Positions 39,121 to 41,942 of a DNA stretch of 41,942 nucleotides are shown piece after piece (positions within the stretch are counted from its first letter, which is position 1; every line of letters begins with the position of its first letter). Source of the stretch: Bacteroidales bacterium (GTDB lineage: Bacteria; Bacteroidota; Bacteroidia; Bacteroidales; UBA932); the NCBI GenBank assembly GCA_017501525.1, contig JAFVWT010000014.1, forward strand, positions 1 to 41,942. The letters run 5' to 3'. Position numbers and translations under genes: made by a program. The notes below the pieces were generated by a model. It was not told the DNA's origin. It did not search any database and saw only the letters and a list, made by a program, of their open reading frames with translations.

Positions 39121-39852
39121 ATGGAAATTTTTTACTCAAATAGTATTTCTCAACAGAGAATTTCTTTATCGGAGGCTGAAAGTCACCATTGCCTGAAAGT
39201 TTTAAGACATAAAGTGGGTGATGAGGTATTTGTAAGTGGAGGGGACGGTAATTTGTATCGATGTGAAATAGAAGAGATTACACCTAAGAGTTGTTTTTTG
39301 AAGATAATTTCGGTTGAGGGTGGCGTAGGGGGACATCCCTATTTTCTCCACATTGCTGTTGCCCCTACCAAAAATATTGACAGAATTGAGTGGTTTATGG
39401 AGAAGGCGACAGAGATGGGAATTGATAAGATTACTCCGCTGTTGTGTAAACATTCTGAGAGGAAAGTTTTTAAGAAAGAACGAGGCGATAAGGTGATTCT
39501 TTCAGCAGCGAAGCAATCCCTGAAGACAGCTTTACCACTCCTTGATGAATTGACATCATTCTCCGATTTTATATCATACGCAAAGGAATTTGACGGTAAG
39601 AAATATATATGTTTCTGTGATAGAGAGGCAGTTGGCTCTGATGGTTCTGTTCATAAAAGGATACCGCTGACTGAGGCTGTTGCTGAAAAATCTCTCTTTT
39701 TAATCGGGCCTGAAGGTGATTTCTCCCGAGAGGAGGTTCTACTGGCGATAGATAGTGGATTTATTCCAGTCTCATTGGGCGAATCGAGGCTTAGGACAGA
39801 GACGGCAGCCCTGCTTTGTGTAAGTGCCACTTATTTCTCATTTGTCAGGTGA
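39121..39852 (+). CDS. rsmE: 16S rRNA m3U1498 methyltransferase
   Basis: A 243-residue SPOUT-class methyltransferase that methylates N3 of U1498 in 16S rRNA helix 44. It has the N-terminal PUA-like domain (SEAESHHCLKVLRHKVGDEV), the central APTKNIDRIEWFMEKATEMGID and SERKVFKKERGDKVI, and the C-terminal knot LFLIGPEGDFSREEV and SLGESRLRTETAALLC, which binds S-adenosylmethionine. The length is standard. The ATG at 39121 gives the conserved MEIFYS start; the nine upstream in-frame codons lie across the promoter boxes. No obvious terminator follows directly. The next 600 bp are repeats. Confidence 0.96.
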   Translation: MEIFYSNSISQQRISLSEAESHHCLKVLRHKVGDEVFVSGGDGNLYRCEIEEITPKSCFLKIISVEGGVGGHPYFLHIAVAPTKNIDRIEWFMEKATEMGIDKITPLLCKHSERKVFKKERGDKVILSAAKQSLKTALPLLDELTSFSDFISYAKEFDGKKYICFCDREAVGSDGSVHKRIPLTEAVAEKSLFLIGPEGDFSREEVLLAIDSGFIPVSLGESRLRTETAALLCVSATYFSFVR

Positions 39853-39964
39853 TGGATTTGTCACTTGGCCGGTACTTTTAGAAGTTATCTGAGGAAAGTT
39901 TTGGAATTTGATTTTTAAACTGACGGTTATCTGTAATTTATCGCGGTTGGCAATGATGGACTTT

Positions 39965-40040
39965 GGATCCCCGATCGGGTCGGGGATGACTTCGTCAGGT
40001 CGTGGATGGGGTTAAGTTCCGATTGAGTTCGGAATGAGGT
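39965..40040 (+). repeat. GGGGATGAC-type palindromic repeats, family 2 (three units)
   Basis: Unit one is the hairpin ATCCCCGA/TCGGGGAT (39967-39974 with 39980-39987). The second is a half unit, GTCGTGGATGG, near 39998-40008. The third is the hairpin TTCCGA/TCGGAA (40017-40022 with 40029-40034), with matching trailing ATGAGGTT. Units are spaced about 20-25 bp and match copies at 12729 and 41106. Confidence 0.6.
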
Positions 40041-40094
40041 TTAATTGCGATATATATACAAATAAGGCAACTTGTCTTTCTTCAGATTTGCCTG

Positions 40095-40207
40095 TTGCGT
40101 CATATCCGGCTTAACATAATGTCAGGCATTACTGTCATACCCGGCTCGACCATAATACCAGGTGTTACCGTCATACCCGGCTCGACCGGGTATCTCAATT
40201 TATCAAG
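40095..40207 (+). repeat. CGTCATACCCGGCTCGACC repeats, family 1 (three units)
   Basis: A partial unit lies at about 40097-40115. A 22-mer at 40130-40151 recurs with one change at 40166-40187 (spacing 36 bp). The last copy continues into the palindrome ATACCCGG-CTCGA-CCGGGTAT (40173-40193) and TCTCAATTTAT. The spacer 39853-40459 holds no gene. Confidence 0.65.
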
Positions 40208-40270
40208 GTTGCTAACAACCGCTTCAGTCAAATTTTTCCACTTATGCTTGATTGTTTCAGCAAGTAATCT

Positions 40271-40311
40271 TCTACTCCATGTCTTTAAGTATGGAGTAGA
40301 TTGTTTTATTT
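40271..40311 (+). terminator. Terminator-like hairpin in the rsmE-ispF spacer
   Basis: TCTACTCCAT/ATGGAGTAGA (40271-40280 with 40291-40300), a 10-bp stem with a 10-nt loop, followed by TTGTTTTATTT on the plus strand. It is 420 bp after rsmE and may end its long 3' region. Part of it (CTCCATGTCTTTA) recurs at 41301-41313, so it could instead belong to the repeat element. Confidence 0.55.
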
Positions 40312-40459
40312 GACTTAGTTTAAGTCATTACTATCCGGAACTTTTACCGAATTGTAATTATATTAGATTTCATTCATTAGTTCTTTTCTGAGACAAATTT
40401 AAGAGATTCGTGAGAATTTTCCCCAAAAAAAATGACCGATTTGTGATGAAAATAGTCTT

Positions 40460-40951
40460 TTATATTCTCGCGCTTTCGTGGAGCAGTACGCTTGAAAAAA
40501 CTTCTACCCCCTCTTCTCTTCCAACGAATCCGAGTTTTTCGGTGGTAGTTGCTTTTATTGAGATATCGGATATCCTAACGCCCATCACTTGGGCAATTCT
40601 TTCGCGCATCGAAGTGATATGTGGGGCAAGTTTGGGCCTTTGCATTGCAATGGTTATATCTGCATTTGATAGTTCATATCCATGTTCTCTGATCATATCC
40701 ATCACCTTTTTCAATAGTATGGTGCTATCTATGTTTTTGAATGTGGGGTCGTTGTCAGGAAAGTGTTTGCCGATATCACCTAAAGCTAAAGCACCAAGCA
40801 GTGCGTCACATAATGAGTGGATAACAACATCTCCGTCTGAATGGGCAATTGTCCCTTTACTGTGTTCAATTCTTATTCCACCTAAAATGAGGGATTCTCC
40901 TTCTGCAAGGGCGTGGACATCGTATCCGTTGCCTATTCTGAATTTTATCAT
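40460..40951 (-). CDS. ispF: 2-C-methyl-D-erythritol 2,4-cyclodiphosphate synthase
   Basis: A 163-residue trimeric enzyme of the MEP (non-mevalonate) isoprenoid pathway. It contains [12 protein letters not shown] (metal-binding Asp and His), [39 protein letters not shown] split across the classic site (Asp and His pair), FPDNDP, and a C-terminal [16 protein letters not shown] (CDP-binding). The length is typical. Monocistronic on the minus strand, with no obvious terminator directly after it. A good promoter lies 52 bp upstream. No other MEP gene is in the window. Confidence 0.97.
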   Translation of the reverse strand: MIKFRIGNGYDVHALAEGESLILGGIRIEHSKGTIAHSDGDVVIHSLCDALLGALALGDIGKHFPDNDPTFKNIDSTILLKKVMDMIREHGYELSNADITIAMQRPKLAPHITSMRERIAQVMGVRISDISIKATTTEKLGFVGREEGVEVFSSVLLHESARI

Positions 40952-41003
40952 TATTTCAGTTCTCAGATTAATCAGTTTATATATTCGTTAGTAAGTTACC
41001 CTA

Positions 41004-41033
41004 CAAAAATAAGGAAACTTCTATAAATACAAT
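41004..41033 (-). promoter_or_regulatory. Promoter of ispF
   Basis: On the minus strand, TATTTTTG (41011-41004) is a perfect -7 box, with ATTG (41033-41030) 18 bp upstream, giving a 50-nt leader before the ATG at 40951. The repeat motifs of 41013-41084 begin within this promoter. Confidence 0.5.
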
Positions 41034-41084
41034 GTTTTAACATGTTTTAAATGATAATATGTTTTAAGTGAAGTTCTATAAAAG
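41013..41084 (+). repeat. Family-3 motif pair with triple ATGTTTTAA
   Basis: GGAAACTTCTATAAATAC (41013-41030) and AAGTTCTATAAAAG (41071-41084), both family-3 cores, flank three copies of ATGTTTTAA (41032-41040, 41042-41050, 41059-41067). The array lies immediately upstream of ispF on its minus-strand promoter side. Confidence 0.5.
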
Positions 41085-41105
41085 ACGTGTATAGGATGAT
41101 GTTGT

Positions 41106-41200
41106 AAGGTCGGGGATGACGTTGTTAGGTTAAGGATGAGGTTGTCAGGTCAGTGGGAGATACTTAATTTCGATTAGGATCGTGGATGAGGTTAGGTTTC
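41106..41200 (+). repeat. Family-2 repeats, degenerate tandem array
   Basis: Four to five degenerate units of about 19-20 bp with the core GGTCGGGGATGACGTT (clearest at 41107-41124, then near 41126, 41145 and 41173). The same unit occurs at 12729 and 39965. No reading frame is evident. Confidence 0.5.
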
Positions 41201-41237
41201 GTTCATGTCGTGTTTGATGTTGGTTTTGTTACCGATT

Positions 41238-41313
41238 ACGTCATGACCGGCTTGACCAGTCATCTCAATTTATTGGGGTGTTGTGATTTGTAATATTCCT
41301 CTCCATGTCTTTA
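41238..41313 (+). repeat. Family-1 repeat copy with shared right end
   Basis: CGTCATGACCGGCTTGACC (41240-41256 region) followed by AGTCATCTCAATTTAT aligns with 40170-40207. The downstream CTCCATGTCTTTA (41301-41313) also matches 40275-40287. Relative to that copy, about 50 bp in the middle are missing, so these are two versions of one element. Confidence 0.55.
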
Positions 41314-41518
41314 TCTGGGTGGTTTTGCGTTCCTATGGTGGTGGTTGGCGGGAGGGAGGTGGTTTTACCTTTAGGGAGGTGGTTGGAACTGAGGGTGGTG
41401 GTGTTGGGCTTTTCGAAGGGTCGCGGCTTTGAAATGCCGCTTCCTTCTTTTCTACAACCCCCAGACCCCCTTTTAAGGGGGCTTTGGTCGCTGCGCTCCG
41501 AAGATGGGTAGTAAAAAA
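41314..41518. other. G-rich spacer without a recognised gene
   Basis: Noticeably richer in G on the plus strand (runs such as GGTGGTGGTTGGCGGGAGGG) than the rest of the window. It contains the hairpin CCCCC-TTTTAA-GGGGG (41466-41481). A 68-codon open frame here has no support. It sits beside the Rpn-family gene and may be part of that element's flank. Confidence 0.4.
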
Positions 41519-41559
41519 CGAGCCAATGGCTTTACTCTTTTAAGTTTACCATTGGCTCG
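41519..41559 (-). terminator. Terminator of the Rpn-family gene
   Basis: CGAGCCAATGG/CCATTGGCTCG (41519-41529 with 41549-41559), a perfect 11-bp stem with a 19-nt loop. On the minus strand it is followed by a TTTTTT run (41513-41518). It stands 46 bp after the stop of the minus-strand gene. Confidence 0.8.
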
Positions 41560-41604
41560 CTCTATTAAATGTAAAGTAGGCTGCTATTTACTTATAAAGG
41601 TAGC

Positions 41605-41942
41605 CTATAATTGTTCTATCTGTTCCAAGGTAAGCCCTGTGCAAGTGATAATCATCTCTATGGAGATTCCATTTGCCTTCATCAGACGGGCGGTATCTAT
41701 TTTACCTTGTTCAATTGCTTTATCGATTGCGTATTCTATTTGATTTCTCAAATCCCTTTCAGATGTCATTTCGTTTAAGTATTTGATTTTTTCGTTTTTG
41801 TCCATTGCTGCCACCTTTGCTGCAGTAAAGAGACGTTTTATAATCTCGTTAGTGAGTTCTTCGGGGCACTCTTTGAACTTGTAAATATTTCTGAAACAAA
41901 AGTAGAAATTTTCCAATAGATTATCACTATCCAGCTCAGATA
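41605..41942 (-). CDS. Rpn-family PD-(D/E)XK nuclease/putative transposase, C-terminal part
   Basis: A frame open to the right edge of the window, so the start and the nuclease core lie outside. The visible 112 residues match the C-terminal region of Rpn (recombination-promoting nuclease, YhgA-like) proteins: a helical segment around FRNIYKFKECPEELTNEIIKR, a KVAAMDKNEKIKYLNEMTSERD stretch typical of the family, then an acidic helix AIEQGKIDTARLMKANG ending in a short helix-turn-helix-like tail (ISIEMIITCTGLTLEQIEQL). Such proteins are often multicopy and linked to mobile DNA. Catalytic residues cannot be checked here. A terminator follows the stop. Confidence 0.8.
   Translation of the reverse strand, partial: SELDSDNLLENFYFCFRNIYKFKECPEELTNEIIKRLFTAAKVAAMDKNEKIKYLNEMTSERDLRNQIEYAIDKAIEQGKIDTARLMKANGISIEMIITCTGLTLEQIEQL

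Noticed and set aside
39853-40320. CRISPR array
   Set aside because: Repeats at 40095-40207 and 39965-40040 are degenerate, irregularly spaced and without unique equal-length spacers or cas genes.
40410-40991. Plus-strand open frame of 193 codons
   Set aside because: It lies wholly opposite ispF, whose motifs are unmistakable; the antisense frame has no domain and is a coding shadow.
41305-41511. Plus-strand 68-codon frame
   Set aside because: It falls in G-rich repeat-like spacer, has skewed composition and no homology that I can recognise.

Overview
The window (about 40% GC) comes from a Bacteroidota chromosome, most probably order Bacteroidales. The support is the recurring TAnnTTTG promoter box, a BACON-domain lipoprotein, a SusB-type GH97 glucosidase, a TPR-membrane-HTH regulator, a DUF4369/TlpA-like thioredoxin lipoprotein, and the gene repertoire overall. 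I cannot fix the family from sequence alone. Most of the window is core chromosome. No prophage, integrase, CRISPR array or complete insertion sequence is visible.

Layout. 1-325: 3' end of a 16S rRNA gene, tRNA-Ile(GAU), tRNA-Ala(UGC), then a terminator and no 23S rRNA. 630-7318: a BACON surface lipoprotein, a TPR/HTH regulator on the minus strand, an intergenic region holding a candidate ~200-nt structured RNA, a GH97 alpha-glucosidase and a short nitroreductase-like protein. 7387-9601 (minus): indolepyruvate:ferredoxin oxidoreductase iorA-iorB. 9703-12612: panC-panD, a flippase-like membrane protein and a probable outer-membrane barrel. 12931-13545 (minus): deoxynucleoside kinase. 13765-19009: MBL hydrolase, UvrA, TGS-domain nucleoside kinase. 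19043-21936 (minus): a TPR protein and an EnvC-like amidase activator. 22295-24087: an ECF sigma factor overlapping a membrane-anchored protein with a barrel-like C-terminus. 24126-25681 (minus): MlaE/MlaF-type lipid transporter parts.

25802-33548 is a tight seven-gene plus-strand run: yifB, tsaE, mnmH, a YedF-like DsrE protein, selD, nadB and a single gene fusing NadC to NadA. It joins tRNA modification (t6A, 2-selenouridine), selenophosphate supply and de novo NAD synthesis. 33674-38837 (minus): a thioredoxin-like lipoprotein, a PfkB sugar/nucleoside kinase, a DPP-IV-like peptidase and a YfcE-type phosphoesterase. 39121-40951: rsmE and ispF. The right end has repeat-rich spacers and the C-terminal part of an Rpn-family (PD-(D/E)XK) protein that runs off the window.

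The most noteworthy items are the NadC-NadA fusion, the rRNA operon that ends after its tRNAs, the structured RNA candidate at about 4447-4650, the sigma factor/membrane-barrel pair, and three families of short dispersed repeats confined to intergenic spacers.
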